Of a DNA stretch of 64,000 bases, positions 37,402-45,642 are shown one piece after another. Below the pieces are notes generated by a model. It had not been told where the DNA came from, did no database searches, and saw only the letters and a program-made list of their open reading frames with translations. The stretch is from Roseobacter sp. (GTDB taxonomy: Bacteria; Pseudomonadota; Alphaproteobacteria; Rhodobacterales; Rhodobacteraceae), in NCBI GenBank assembly GCA_024636495.1, contig JAGXGZ010000081.1, forward strand, positions 24,685 to 88,684, given 5' to 3'. Position 1 is the stretch's first letter, and each line of letters starts with the position of its first letter. The position numbers were made by a program, and so were the translations under genes.

Positions 37402-38750
37402 CACAGCCGCCCAAACCAGACAGCCGGCCTGATAAGGTATCGCTGTGGCGATATGCAAAGCTTTTTCGCCAAGACATCCTGTCGGCGCAGCCCGCGCGGC
37501 TTTACCGCGCATGGATGGCAGAGTTCAAAACGCCGTTTTTCCGCAGCTACCTGATCAACCAGCCCGACCTGATCAAGACAGTCCTGAAAGAGCGCCCGGA
37601 TGACTTCCCCAAGTCTGACCGGATTGGCGAGGGGCTGCGGCCTTTGCTGGGTAATTCGGTATTCCTGACCAATGGCGAGACCTGGAAGCGGCAGCGGCGC
37701 ATCATAGACCCCGCGTTTGAGGGGGGGCGTCTGCGCGATACATTCCCCGCCATGTGGGACGCGGCAGAGGCGGCGGTCAACCGATTGGGCAACCGTGTGG
37801 GCGAGGTCATCGAGATCGAAGCCGAGACAAGTCACGTCGCAGCCGATGTGATCTTTCGCACGCTGTTTTCGCTGCCCATTGATCATCACATTGCCCGCGA
37901 TGTGTTTGATGAATTCAAGGCCTATCAGCGCAGCCAGCCGATCCTGAATATTGCGGCTTTTGTCCCGCTGCCGCGTTGGCTGCCCCGGCTGTTTCGCCGC
38001 GACACGCGTAACAGTGCGGCAAAAATCCGTGGGCTGATCACCGAACTGACCGAGACGCGGATGGCGCAGATCAAGGCAGGCACAGCACCCGCTGATTTGG
38101 CAACCAAGATCATGACGACTGTTGACCCGGTCGAAGGCGATACCTTCAGCACGCAAGAAATGGTCGATCAGGTCGCGATCTTCTTTCTGGCAGGGCACGA
38201 AACCAGCGCGTCGGCGTTGGCGTGGACGCTGTATTTGATGGCGACCCACCCAAAGTGGCAGGACCGTCTGGCCGAAGAGGCGCAGCAAATCGATACCTGT
38301 GATTTTACGGTGATGTCGAAGCTACGTCTGAGCCGCGATGTCTTTCGCGAGGCGCTGCGGCTTTATCCGCCTGTACCGATGATGGTGCGCGAGGCGACCT
38401 GCCCGGAAGAGTTTCGCGAAAGGCAGCTAAAACCGGGGGCCCAGATTGTGATCAGCCCGTGGCACCTGCACCGTCATGAACGCCTGTGGGATAATCCTGA
38501 CGGCTTTGACCCGGAACGTTGGCAAACCGAGAACGGCAAAACATGCCAGCGCGAGGCCTATTTGCCGTTTAGTGCGGGTGCACGGGTCTGTCCGGGGGCG
38601 GGATTTGCCATGGTCGAGGGTCCGTTGATCCTGTCGCGTATTCTGCGGGACTATAAGGTGGAACCGATCGGCGGGCGTGTGCCCGTTCCCGTTGCACATC
38701 TGACGGTGCGATCAAAAGATGGCATTTGGTTGCGGCTTGTCCGACGCTAA
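37398..38750 (+). CDS. Cytochrome P450
   Basis: A 450-residue haem-thiolate monooxygenase. The oxygen-binding I-helix motif is AGHETS, the ExxR motif is EALR, and the haem loop FSAGARVCPGAGFA has axial Cys398. No membrane anchor or fused reductase is present, so it is a soluble class I enzyme that needs separate ferredoxin partners, none of which lie nearby. The start overlaps the preceding hydrolase-like gene. Substrate unknown; the similarity pattern is closer to CYP4/CYP102-like fatty-acid-type P450s than to the camphor group, by impression only. Confidence 0.95.
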   Translation: MTQPPKPDSRPDKVSLWRYAKLFRQDILSAQPARLYRAWMAEFKTPFFRSYLINQPDLIKTVLKERPDDFPKSDRIGEGLRPLLGNSVFLTNGETWKRQRRIIDPAFEGGRLRDTFPAMWDAAEAAVNRLGNRVGEVIEIEAETSHVAADVIFRTLFSLPIDHHIARDVFDEFKAYQRSQPILNIAAFVPLPRWLPRLFRRDTRNSAAKIRGLITELTETRMAQIKAGTAPADLATKIMTTVDPVEGDTFSTQEMVDQVAIFFLAGHETSASALAWTLYLMATHPKWQDRLAEEAQQIDTCDFTVMSKLRLSRDVFREALRLYPPVPMMVREATCPEEFRERQLKPGAQIVISPWHLHRHERLWDNPDGFDPERWQTENGKTCQREAYLPFSAGARVCPGAGFAMVEGPLILSRILRDYKVEPIGGRVPVPVAHLTVRSKDGIWLRLVRR

Positions 38751-38819
38751 CACAATACCATCGCGCGATCAGATGCTTTAAACGGAAAAAAACGGAATCA
38801 ACAAAAGGCCTGCAAAACC

Positions 38820-39713
38820 ATGAGCACGACAGACGCACAACGGACACAAATGGCGACCGGCAAGGGATTTGTAGCAGCATTGGACCAATCCGGCGGTTCA
38901 ACCCCGAAAGCGCTAAGCCTTTATGGCGTCGAGCCATCGGATTATTCTGGCGACGCTGAAATGTTTCAGGCGATGCATGACATGCGCGCGCGGATCATAC
39001 TGGCGGATGATTTTACCAATGCCAAAGTTCTGGGGGCGATCCTTTTCGAGCGCACGATGGACGAGACGATCAACGGCAAGCCCGTGGCGCAGGTATTGTG
39101 GGAAGACCGCGGCGTCGTGCCCTTTCTAAAGATCGACAAGGGGTTGGAGGACGAGGCGAACGGCGTCCAATTACTCAAGCCCATGCCCGAGCTTGAAGCC
39201 CTATTGGCCCGCGCCAAGCAGGCCGGTATTTTTGGAACAAAGGAACGCTCGGTGATCCAGTCTGCCAATGCGGCGGGCATTGCTGCTGTGGTTGCACAGC
39301 AGTTCGAGGTTGCTAAGACGGTAATTTCCGCCGGTCTGGTGCCAATTATCGAGCCCGAGGTGAATATTCATTCAGACACCAAAGCCGAATGTGAAAACAT
39401 GTTGAAAGCAGCGCTTGAGACGCATTTGGGGGCATTGCCGGCGGGCGAAATGGTGATCCTCAAACTGACTATTCCAGAGGTTGCTGGCCTTTATGAAAGC
39501 CTGGCGGATCTGCCAAATGTATTGCGGGTTGTCGCACTCTCGGGGGGGTATTCGACCGAAGAGGCCAGCGAACGGCTTGGCCGGAATCCCAAGATGATCG
39601 CGAGTTTTTCACGTGCGTTGACCGAAGGGTTGAACGTCAAGATGACCGATACCGAATTTAACGCGGCACTTGGTGCGAATATCGAAAAAATCTACACAGC
39701 ATCGATTGCGTAA
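38820..39713 (+). CDS. fda: Fructose-bisphosphate aldolase, class I
   Basis: 297 residues of the short bacterial class I type known from Staphylococcus. Motifs include GFVAALDQSGGSTPKAL, VPFLKIDKGL, LVPIIEPEVNIH and VVALSGGYS. Class I enzymes form a Schiff base with lysine and need no metal; the lysine is probably that of MVILKLTIP. It splits fructose-1,6-bisphosphate to DHAP and glyceraldehyde-3-phosphate, or works in gluconeogenesis. Confidence 0.95.
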   Translation: MSTTDAQRTQMATGKGFVAALDQSGGSTPKALSLYGVEPSDYSGDAEMFQAMHDMRARIILADDFTNAKVLGAILFERTMDETINGKPVAQVLWEDRGVVPFLKIDKGLEDEANGVQLLKPMPELEALLARAKQAGIFGTKERSVIQSANAAGIAAVVAQQFEVAKTVISAGLVPIIEPEVNIHSDTKAECENMLKAALETHLGALPAGEMVILKLTIPEVAGLYESLADLPNVLRVVALSGGYSTEEASERLGRNPKMIASFSRALTEGLNVKMTDTEFNAALGANIEKIYTASIA

Positions 39714-39719
39714 GGGAAC

Positions 39720-39762
39720 GGAATTTTTGAAAATTCCGGACCGATTTTTTCGAAAAAATCGG
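39720..39762. terminator. Two perfect palindromes between convergent fda and the fumC operon
   Basis: GGAATTTT/AAAATTCC around a TG (39720-39737) is followed 3 bases later by CCGATTTTTTCGAAAAAATCGG (39741-39762), a perfect 22-bp palindrome. Each stem carries a T-run on both strands, so together they can terminate transcription from both sides. Confidence 0.75.
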
Positions 39763-39990
39763 CTACAAAATCAGACGTATGGGTTCTTGGTTGCAAAAAA
39801 TCACGAGTTGCCCTGCGTTCTCGACGGCATGATACCCGCGACGCCTGAGTTCTGTTTCAAAGGCGTCGCGTCCTACGTATCTCTCAATATCACGCAGTTT
39901 GCGCCGCACGACCCCGCCTTCGCGGGCTGCTTTGGCGGTGAATAGATGGGTCACCCAAGCATCGGGCGAGAAAGGTGCAGGAATAGACAT
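39763..39990 (-). CDS. Small conserved hypothetical protein at the end of the fumC operon
   Basis: 75 residues, basic in the middle (AAREGGVVRRKLRDIERYVG) and ending VIFCNQEPIRLIL. Similar proteins in Rhodobacterales are sometimes labelled phosphoribosylanthranilate isomerase, which this short sequence cannot support. It lies 9 bases after the ribbon-helix-helix gene on the same strand and ends against the double palindrome. Function unknown. Confidence 0.72.
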   Translation of the reverse strand: MSIPAPFSPDAWVTHLFTAKAAREGGVVRRKLRDIERYVGRDAFETELRRRGYHAVENAGQLVIFCNQEPIRLIL

Positions 39991-39999
39991 GCCTTATGT

Positions 40000-40233
40000 T
40001 TATTCAGATTTTGGTAAACGATCCTTTAATGTCCTGAGAACATACACTCTTATGGCAGAGGCAAGACCAGCCTCCATGCCACGCTCAGCGTCAATCTGCG
40101 CCACAAGTGCGTTGATCGGTACATCAAGATCATGCGCTATCTGTCTGAATTCACGCCAGAATTCATCTTCTAGAGAAATAGACGTCCGGTGACCCCGCAA
40201 GGTCACCGAATGCTTTACAGGCCGCGCACTCAT
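40000..40233 (-). CDS. Ribbon-helix-helix domain protein
   Basis: 77 residues. The segment HSVTLRGHRTSISLEDEFW followed by FRQIAHDLDVPINALVAQID has the strand-helix-helix pattern of the RHH_4 family. Such proteins usually bind DNA as dimers; target unknown. The start overlaps the stop of the DUF4169 gene (ATGA at 40230-40233), so it belongs to the fumC operon. Confidence 0.85.
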   Translation of the reverse strand: MSARPVKHSVTLRGHRTSISLEDEFWREFRQIAHDLDVPINALVAQIDAERGMEAGLASAIRVYVLRTLKDRLPKSE

Positions 40234-40406
40234 GTTTCGCGTTTATGGGCTTCCAGATTGCGCGCGATCTTTTCAAGGCGCGCTTTCAGCACTTCTTTTT
40301 GCGGCTTGCTTTGGCCAAAGCTTACCGCGTTTTCATCTGCGCGGGCTTTACGCGAGGCGCGGTTGCGCTCTTTCTTGACCTTACTCAGGTTGATGGGGGT
40401 GCTCAT
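40230..40406 (-). CDS. DUF4169-type very small basic protein
   Basis: A 58-residue protein read from the sequence: starts [20 protein letters not shown] and ends [15 protein letters not shown]. It is highly charged and helical, and fits the DUF4169 family that accompanies fumC in Rhodobacterales. Both ends overlap neighbours by ATGA: its start with the fumC stop and its stop with the ribbon-helix-helix start. Function unknown; RNA or DNA binding is possible from the charge. Confidence 0.85.
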   Translation of the reverse strand: MSTPINLSKVKKERNRASRKARADENAVSFGQSKPQKEVLKARLEKIARNLEAHKRET

Positions 40407-41797
40407 TCTTTCGGTCCGATCATCTGTTCTGGCCGCACCACGCGGTCAAATGTTTCTGCGTCGACAAAACCCAAGGCGATTGCTTCTTCCTTGAGGGTCG
40501 TGCCGTTCTTATGGGCTGTTTTGGCAACTTTGGTCGCGTTGTCATAGCCAATGGTCGGGGCCAGCGCTGTTACCAGCATCAGGCTTTCTTTCATCAACTT
40601 GTCGATGCGTTCTACATTGGCTTGTGTGCCCACCACCATATTATCCGTAAAGGCCGAGGCGCTGTCGCCCAAAAGCTGCATGGATTGCAACACGTTATAG
40701 CTCATCATCGGGTTGTACACGTTCAGCTCAAAGTGGCCCTGCGACCCGGCAAAGCCCACGGCGGCATCATTGCCCATCACATGAGCACAGACCATTGTCA
40801 GCGCTTCTGCCTGGGTGGGGTTTACCTTGCCAGGCATGATCGACGATCCCGGCTCGTTTTCCGGCAGGATCAACTCGCCCAGACCCGAACGCGGGCCAGA
40901 GCCCAGCAATCGCATGTCATTGGCGATTTTGAACAGCGATCCGGCAACGGTTTTCAGCGCGCCCGAGAACATGACCATCGCGTCATGGGCGGCCAGCGAT
41001 TCAAACTTGTTGGGCGCGGTAACAAAGGGCAGATCGGTGATCTCGGCCATATGGGCCGCAACCGCTTCGGCCCAGCCTTTTTTGGTGTTCAGACCCGTGC
41101 CCACTGCCGTGCCGCCTTGGGCAAGCTCGTAAATGTCGGGCAGGCAGGCATTTACGCGTTCGATGCCCTTTTTGACTTGATGGGCATAGCCGGAAAATTC
41201 CTGCCCCAATGTCAGGGGCGTGGCATCTTGTGTATGGGTCCGGCCAATCTTGATAATGTCTTTGAATTCAACAGATTTGGCTGCCAGCGCGTCATGCAGT
41301 TTCTGCAATCCCGGCAGCAGCACGTCGCGCGCCTGCATTGCAATGGCGACATGCATCGCGGTGGGGAAGGTGTCATTCGACGATTGCCCCATGTTGCAGT
41401 GATCATTGGGGTGCACGGGTTTTTTCGACCCCATCTCGCCGCCCAACATCTCGATTGCGCGATTCGAGATCACCTCGTTCGCGTTCATATTCGACTGCGT
41501 GCCAGATCCTGTCTGCCACACGACCAATGGGAAATTACCGTCAAACTTGCCCTTGATCACCTCGGTTGCGGCGGCAACGATTGCATCGCCAATATCGGCC
41601 GCCAGATCACCTTGTTTCAGGTTTTCCATCGCACAGGCCTTTTTCACCACGCCCAAAGCACGGATGATCGGCACCGGTTGCTTTTCCCAGCCAATGGGGA
41701 AGTTGATAATCGACCGCTGGGTCTGTGCGCCCCAATACTTGTCGGAAGGGACTTCCAATGGGCCAAAGCTATCGGTTTCTGTGCGGGTCTCGGCCAT
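40403..41797 (-). CDS. fumC: Fumarate hydratase, class II
   Basis: The 464-residue, oxygen-stable, iron-free fumarase of the citric acid cycle. It has the fumarase/aspartase signature [13 protein letters not shown], the active-site block [14 protein letters not shown] and the [16 protein letters not shown] stretch [11 protein letters not shown]. Length is typical. First gene of a four-gene minus-strand unit with DUF4169, ribbon-helix-helix and a 75-residue protein. Confidence 0.97.
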   Translation of the reverse strand: MAETRTETDSFGPLEVPSDKYWGAQTQRSIINFPIGWEKQPVPIIRALGVVKKACAMENLKQGDLAADIGDAIVAAATEVIKGKFDGNFPLVVWQTGSGTQSNMNANEVISNRAIEMLGGEMGSKKPVHPNDHCNMGQSSNDTFPTAMHVAIAMQARDVLLPGLQKLHDALAAKSVEFKDIIKIGRTHTQDATPLTLGQEFSGYAHQVKKGIERVNACLPDIYELAQGGTAVGTGLNTKKGWAEAVAAHMAEITDLPFVTAPNKFESLAAHDAMVMFSGALKTVAGSLFKIANDMRLLGSGPRSGLGELILPENEPGSSIMPGKVNPTQAEALTMVCAHVMGNDAAVGFAGSQGHFELNVYNPMMSYNVLQSMQLLGDSASAFTDNMVVGTQANVERIDKLMKESLMLVTALAPTIGYDNATKVAKTAHKNGTTLKEEAIALGFVDAETFDRVVRPEQMIGPKE

Positions 41798-41899
41798 GTG
41801 CAGGCTCCTGATCGTGGCAATGCGTTGGATCAGGGTTTAGCGTGCAGGGCAGGGCGGCGCAATCAAGCGATGGCGCTAACGCCAAGCTGATATGGCATT

Positions 41900-42367
41900 T
41901 TACTTGCGAAAACTGTCGAGCGACACGATTTCAGCGGCTTTTGGCGCTTCTTCTGCCACCTCTAGTTCGCTCTCCTCTTTTTGGGTCAGCGTATTGGGCT
42001 TTCCGGCAGGCGTGTCCTGCTGCTCGAATTTCAGGCCAAATTCGACAGAGGGATCCACGAAGGTGCGGATGGCATCGTAGGGGATATACATCGGCTCCGG
42101 CGCATCACCGAAATTCAACGTGACGGAGAATCCCTCCTCGGTCACCTCAAGCTTGTCATACCAGTGCTGCATGACAACGGTCATTTCACCGGGATAGCGA
42201 TCTGACAGCCAATCGGCCAGTTCCGCATCGGGGTGTTCTGTGTCGAAGGTGATGAAAAAATGGTGATTTCCGGGCAAGCCATTGGCCGCCACGTCAAGCA
42301 AAACCTGCCGGATCAATCCGCGCATGGCGTCGTGCATCAGGTTGCCATACTCAATGCTTCGGCTCAT
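41900..42367 (-). CDS. sspB: SspB-family ClpXP adaptor protein (alphaproteobacterial type)
   Basis: 155 residues: an N-terminal folded domain (HHFFITFDTEHPDAELADWL, MTVVMQHWYDKLEV) followed by a flexible acidic region and a C-terminal ClpX-docking tail ending in EIVSLDSFRK. SspB holds tmRNA-tagged proteins and delivers them to ClpXP. The tmRNA gene, with an ANDN-type tag, lies about 2.5 kb away in this window. Confidence 0.88.
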   Translation of the reverse strand: MSRSIEYGNLMHDAMRGLIRQVLLDVAANGLPGNHHFFITFDTEHPDAELADWLSDRYPGEMTVVMQHWYDKLEVTEEGFSVTLNFGDAPEPMYIPYDAIRTFVDPSVEFGLKFEQQDTPAGKPNTLTQKEESELEVAEEAPKAAEIVSLDSFRK

Positions 42368-42438
42368 CTTATCTCATGCCCCCATTTGACAGGTCTACCA
42401 TACGTCATTTCACAACGGTGAAAAGGGGGCAGCGGCAT

Positions 42439-43701
42439 TTAAACAAACAGGGACGCGGCACCCGCGCCAAAACCCAGGACCAGCATGCTGAAAACAAATC
42501 CCCGCTTGAGCACCAGCATCAACGCTGCGGCCACTGCGGCAAGCAGAAAGGCCAAAAGGTTGAAACTTGTCCAATCGGGCAGGGGTATGGCCAGAACCCC
42601 GTCAGGTGTGACCCTGTCAAACAGTACATGCAGCGCAAACCAGACGGACAGATTGGCGATCACCCCGACAACGGTCGCCGTGATCGCGCGCAATGCGGCG
42701 CTTAGCCTTGGCTGGGATGATATCTTCTCAAGATAAGGACCGGCAAGAAAAATCCATAAAAAACATGGCGTAAAGGTAACCCAAAGCGCCAGCGCGCCTG
42801 CTGCAAGGGCACCTGCCAGCCCATTTTGCGCGAAACCTGCCAGAAGCGCGACGAATTCAGTGACCAGGATCAACGGGCCCGGTGTAGTTTCAGCCAGCCC
42901 CAAAGCATCGATCATCTGTTCTGTCGTGATCCAGCCATACTCCTGCACGACGGTCTGCGTCATATAGGCCAGCACGGCATAGGCACCGCCAAAGGTCACA
43001 ACCGCCAGTTTCGAAAAAAACAGCCCCAGTTGCAGCAGGAAATCCTGACCCAGTAGCCATACCACCACCAAGGGGCTGGCCCACAGCCCGGCCCAAACCA
43101 GCACCGTCTTCATGGGGTGAGCTGCCGTGTGGATCTCCGGTTCAGGCGGATCATGTCGGGGTGCGTGGTGAAAAAAACCCCAAAGGCCTGCGGCAAGGAT
43201 GATCAACGGAAAAGGAAGCCCCAAGACAAAGAGCGCGACGAAGGACGCGGTGGCCAAGACCCATCCTTCAAGGCCGTGCAGGGCCTTGCCAGCGACCTTT
43301 CGCAGCGCTTGAAACACAACGATGATGACAGCTGCCTTGATGCCCAAAAATGCGGCCTGCACCAGCGGCAATTGCCCGTAATTGGCATATAGCAGCGCCA
43401 GAACACCAATCACCAGCGCGCCGGGCACGACAAACAACAGCCCCGCTAAAAGCCCGCCGCGGGTGCCGTGCAGCCGCCAGCCGGCATAGGTTGCCAGCTG
43501 CATCGCCTCGGGGCCGGGCAGCAACATGCACAGCGATAATGCGCGCAGATATGCAGCCTCGGTCAGCCAGCTGCGGCGTTCCACCAACTCGCGGTGCATC
43601 AGGGCGATTTGCGCGGCAGGACCGCCGAAAGACACCAGACCGATACGGCCGAAAACCCGCAGCATTTCGGACCAGTTTGGGCCCGACACGTCCCCCTTCA
43701 T
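42439..43701 (-). CDS. chrA: Chromate transporter ChrA (two-domain)
   Basis: A 420-residue efflux protein with two homologous CHR domains. The first begins FGRIGLVSFGGPAAQIALMH, and the second contains SKLAVVTFGGAYAVLAYMTQ. The pattern LPGPEAMQLATYAGW is characteristic. The family exports chromate driven by membrane potential. The start overlaps the stop of the upstream rhodanese-ChrB gene (ATGA at 43698-43701). Confidence 0.95.
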   Translation of the reverse strand: MKGDVSGPNWSEMLRVFGRIGLVSFGGPAAQIALMHRELVERRSWLTEAAYLRALSLCMLLPGPEAMQLATYAGWRLHGTRGGLLAGLLFVVPGALVIGVLALLYANYGQLPLVQAAFLGIKAAVIIVVFQALRKVAGKALHGLEGWVLATASFVALFVLGLPFPLIILAAGLWGFFHHAPRHDPPEPEIHTAAHPMKTVLVWAGLWASPLVVVWLLGQDFLLQLGLFFSKLAVVTFGGAYAVLAYMTQTVVQEYGWITTEQMIDALGLAETTPGPLILVTEFVALLAGFAQNGLAGALAAGALALWVTFTPCFLWIFLAGPYLEKISSQPRLSAALRAITATVVGVIANLSVWFALHVLFDRVTPDGVLAIPLPDWTSFNLLAFLLAAVAAALMLVLKRGFVFSMLVLGFGAGAASLFV

Positions 43702-44522
43702 GATGCGCGTCCCGCTGGCCAGTCATGCCCTTCGTCCGACCCATCCCGCGCCCAACGGTAAAGCGCATCATAAATCATCAACCCTTGCGCCAACTGGGCT
43801 TGATCATCCTTGAATTGCCGCGACAGCCCGACCGACAACGCCAACAATCCTGCCGCTTCTGGGGACAAATCGTGGCGATTGGTGTCCGCTGCGCGGATCA
43901 CAAGGGCCATGCGGTCCAACGCATCAGAGTATAGACCGAATACATCCAGCAGGGTGTCAAAACTGCACATCTCTGCTTGATGGGAAAAATCCACACCCTC
44001 CACGTCAAAGGGCACAGCGCCAAAGCGATCGGCCACAGCCAACACCTCGCTTGGCGACACGAACAAAAACCGTGCCTGCGCATCGATAAACCGGCGGATC
44101 AACCAAGGGCAGGCAATGCGGTCGATTTTTGGCCGGTGCCGCGTCACCCAGAGGCTTGCGCCGTCGACAAAGGGGGGCAGGGCAGCGGCAGGAATCCGCA
44201 TCGTCTGGGCGTGATCACGCCAGGCAACCATGCCGCCCGCCAGATACTCGGCCCTGATCCCGTCAGCGCGCAACCAAGCGGCAACGCCTTGGCTTAGCTT
44301 GATGCCTTTTTGGCAAACGATGACACAGCGCTGGCCCGCCAGCCGCGCTTTCAGCCCTGTTATATCAGTATGGGCATGCCGAAATGATCCGGGGATCAGA
44401 TGGGGGTCTTCGACAAAATCGGGCTCGATACAGATATCGACGATTGCGGGCGCGTCGGGCAAACCGATCAGACGCAATAGTTGGAGGACGGAAATCTCGT
44501 TTGGGGCAGCCATGGCATGCAT
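43698..44522 (-). CDS. chrB: Rhodanese-ChrB fusion protein (chromate resistance)
   Basis: 274 residues. Residues about 10-105 form a rhodanese domain with a cysteine in the active-site position (VIVCQKGIKLSQG). The rest is a ChrB C-terminal domain (VTRHRPKIDRIACPWLIRRFID, VDFSHQAEMCSFDTLL). ChrB proteins are linked to regulation of chromate efflux. Here the usual N-terminal ChrB part is replaced by rhodanese, so a sulfur- or redox-linked sensor is possible. Starts at 44522 or 44513 are both in frame. Coupled to chrA. Confidence 0.85.
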   Translation of the reverse strand: MHAMAAPNEISVLQLLRLIGLPDAPAIVDICIEPDFVEDPHLIPGSFRHAHTDITGLKARLAGQRCVIVCQKGIKLSQGVAAWLRADGIRAEYLAGGMVAWRDHAQTMRIPAAALPPFVDGASLWVTRHRPKIDRIACPWLIRRFIDAQARFLFVSPSEVLAVADRFGAVPFDVEGVDFSHQAEMCSFDTLLDVFGLYSDALDRMALVIRAADTNRHDLSPEAAGLLALSVGLSRQFKDDQAQLAQGLMIYDALYRWARDGSDEGHDWPAGRAS

Positions 44523-44650
44523 CCTTTCAAACCGGAAACATGCGAACTTCTGGCTGACGCCTCACGGGGCGTTCGCGATGAACCCCATATGTCTTTGGTG
44601 ACACATGGCACTGCCCGCCGTCAAGCGCGTGCGCCTTCATTCCAAATGGG

Positions 44651-44688
44651 AAAAAAATCCTCGCCGAAGGCATAAAAACTCTTCGGCG
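44651..44688 (-). terminator. Terminator of the tmRNA gene
   Basis: Stem CGCCGAAG (44662-44669) with CTTCGGCG (44681-44688) around an 11-base loop. On the minus strand it is followed by AGGATTTTTTT (T-run at 44651-44657). Confidence 0.88.
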
Positions 44689-45045
44689 CTACAGTCCGGC
44701 TACAAACAACAAGAAGGGGGTAAAGTGCAGGTTTCTGTTGCCAGGTACCTGCGAACCCCGCCTTAGGTCGCTAAACCCAAGGACTTAAGTTTCAACAGTT
44801 CCGGTCGCTTACGCGGCCATCGCCATTGGAGCACGATTGTCATTTGCAATTGTACATTTTACGCCGATAACGGTGGCAGTCAGCCGAGATAAAGCTACAT
44901 CTTTAGACGTTCGTCGATCCTGTTTCGACCCCATGATCCGCAAATGACGGATGTTTGGTGGAGTCGCCGGGTACCGCCCCCGGGTCCGAACCGCGTATTA
45001 CATGCGCGTTTATACCCATAGTCCCGAAGGACATCCCATACATAG
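44689..45045 (-). ncRNA. ssrA: Two-piece (permuted) tmRNA
   Basis: Read on the minus strand, an acceptor piece comes first. It holds a UUCG-capped hairpin (45021-45032) and ends CCGGCGACTCCACCA with CCA at 44956-44958. A 23-base spacer (44933-44955) containing a small hairpin follows, then the coding piece starting GGGGTCGAAACAGGATCGACG at 44932. The 5' strand GGGGTCG pairs with CGACTCC and gives the G3-U70 pair that marks alanine charging. The tag frame lies at 44809-44847. This order, with the CCA end before the 5' end, is the circular permutation known from Caulobacter and other alphaproteobacteria. The outer ends (44689 and 45045) are estimates. Confidence 0.93.
44809..44847 (-). other. 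tmRNA tag reading frame (ANDNRAPMAMAA)
   Basis: From the resume codon GCA, 12 codons encode ANDNRAPMAMAA and end with TAA. The ANDN start is the SspB-contact region and the hydrophobic-Ala-Ala end is the ClpXP recognition signal. Related tags in other Rhodobacterales also begin ANDNRAP. Confidence 0.93.
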
Positions 45046-45213
45046 GCGTCACGGCAGTCAATGCAAGGGGCAAAGCGTGGTCTTCACGGGTCATTTGCTG
45101 GTGCGGCGGGCAAAACCCTTACCCCAAAGGTAAACGAAACCTTTGACAGAATCCCGAAAACCATTGGAAAGTTAAGCCCTCTGCTCATTTTCCACGATCG
45201 AAGGAATAGTTTT

Positions 45214-45642
45214 ATGAAGTTTGTCGCGTATTTCGCGCTTTGCGCCGCTTTGTTTTTCACCCAGCCGACGCAGGCACTTGCAAACAGCGTTGTTGCAAAG
45301 GTTGACGTGTCTGATCAAACGATGCGGGTCTATCAAAATGGCAAACTTGCCTATGAATGGCGGGTGTCCACGGCGCGCAAGGGTAAGATCACGCCACGGG
45401 GGACCTATACTGCCAAGGTCTTGTCTCGCCACCATAAATCCAGTCTTTATAACAACGCGCCGATGCCGCATTCGATTTTTTTCCGGGGCAACTATGCGAT
45501 CCACGGCACCGATCAGATCAGCCGGTTGGGGCGTCCTGCCTCTGCGGGATGTGTCCGGCTTCACCCTGAACATGCAGCGACCCTGTTTGCGATGACACGC
45601 GCCGTGGGTCTGCAAAATATGAAGGTGGTTATCCAGAACTAG
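45214..45642 (+). CDS. L,D-transpeptidase (YkuD domain), exported
   Basis: 142 residues. The signal peptide FVAYFALCAALFFTQPTQALA ends near residue 23. The YkuD domain shows YAIHGTDQISRLGRPASAGC with the active-site His and Cys, followed by VRLHPEHA. Such enzymes make 3-3 crosslinks in peptidoglycan or attach proteins to it. The frame is open 51 codons upstream, but only the ATG at 45214 (RBS AAGGAA) precedes the signal peptide. The last 4 bases overlap the convergent GntR gene. Confidence 0.92.
   Translation: MKFVAYFALCAALFFTQPTQALANSVVAKVDVSDQTMRVYQNGKLAYEWRVSTARKGKITPRGTYTAKVLSRHHKSSLYNNAPMPHSIFFRGNYAIHGTDQISRLGRPASAGCVRLHPEHAATLFAMTRAVGLQNMKVVIQN

Noticed and set aside
45061..45213. Extended N-terminus of the L,D-transpeptidase
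   Set aside because: It would place 51 residues before a clear signal peptide and would begin next to the antisense tmRNA promoter region.
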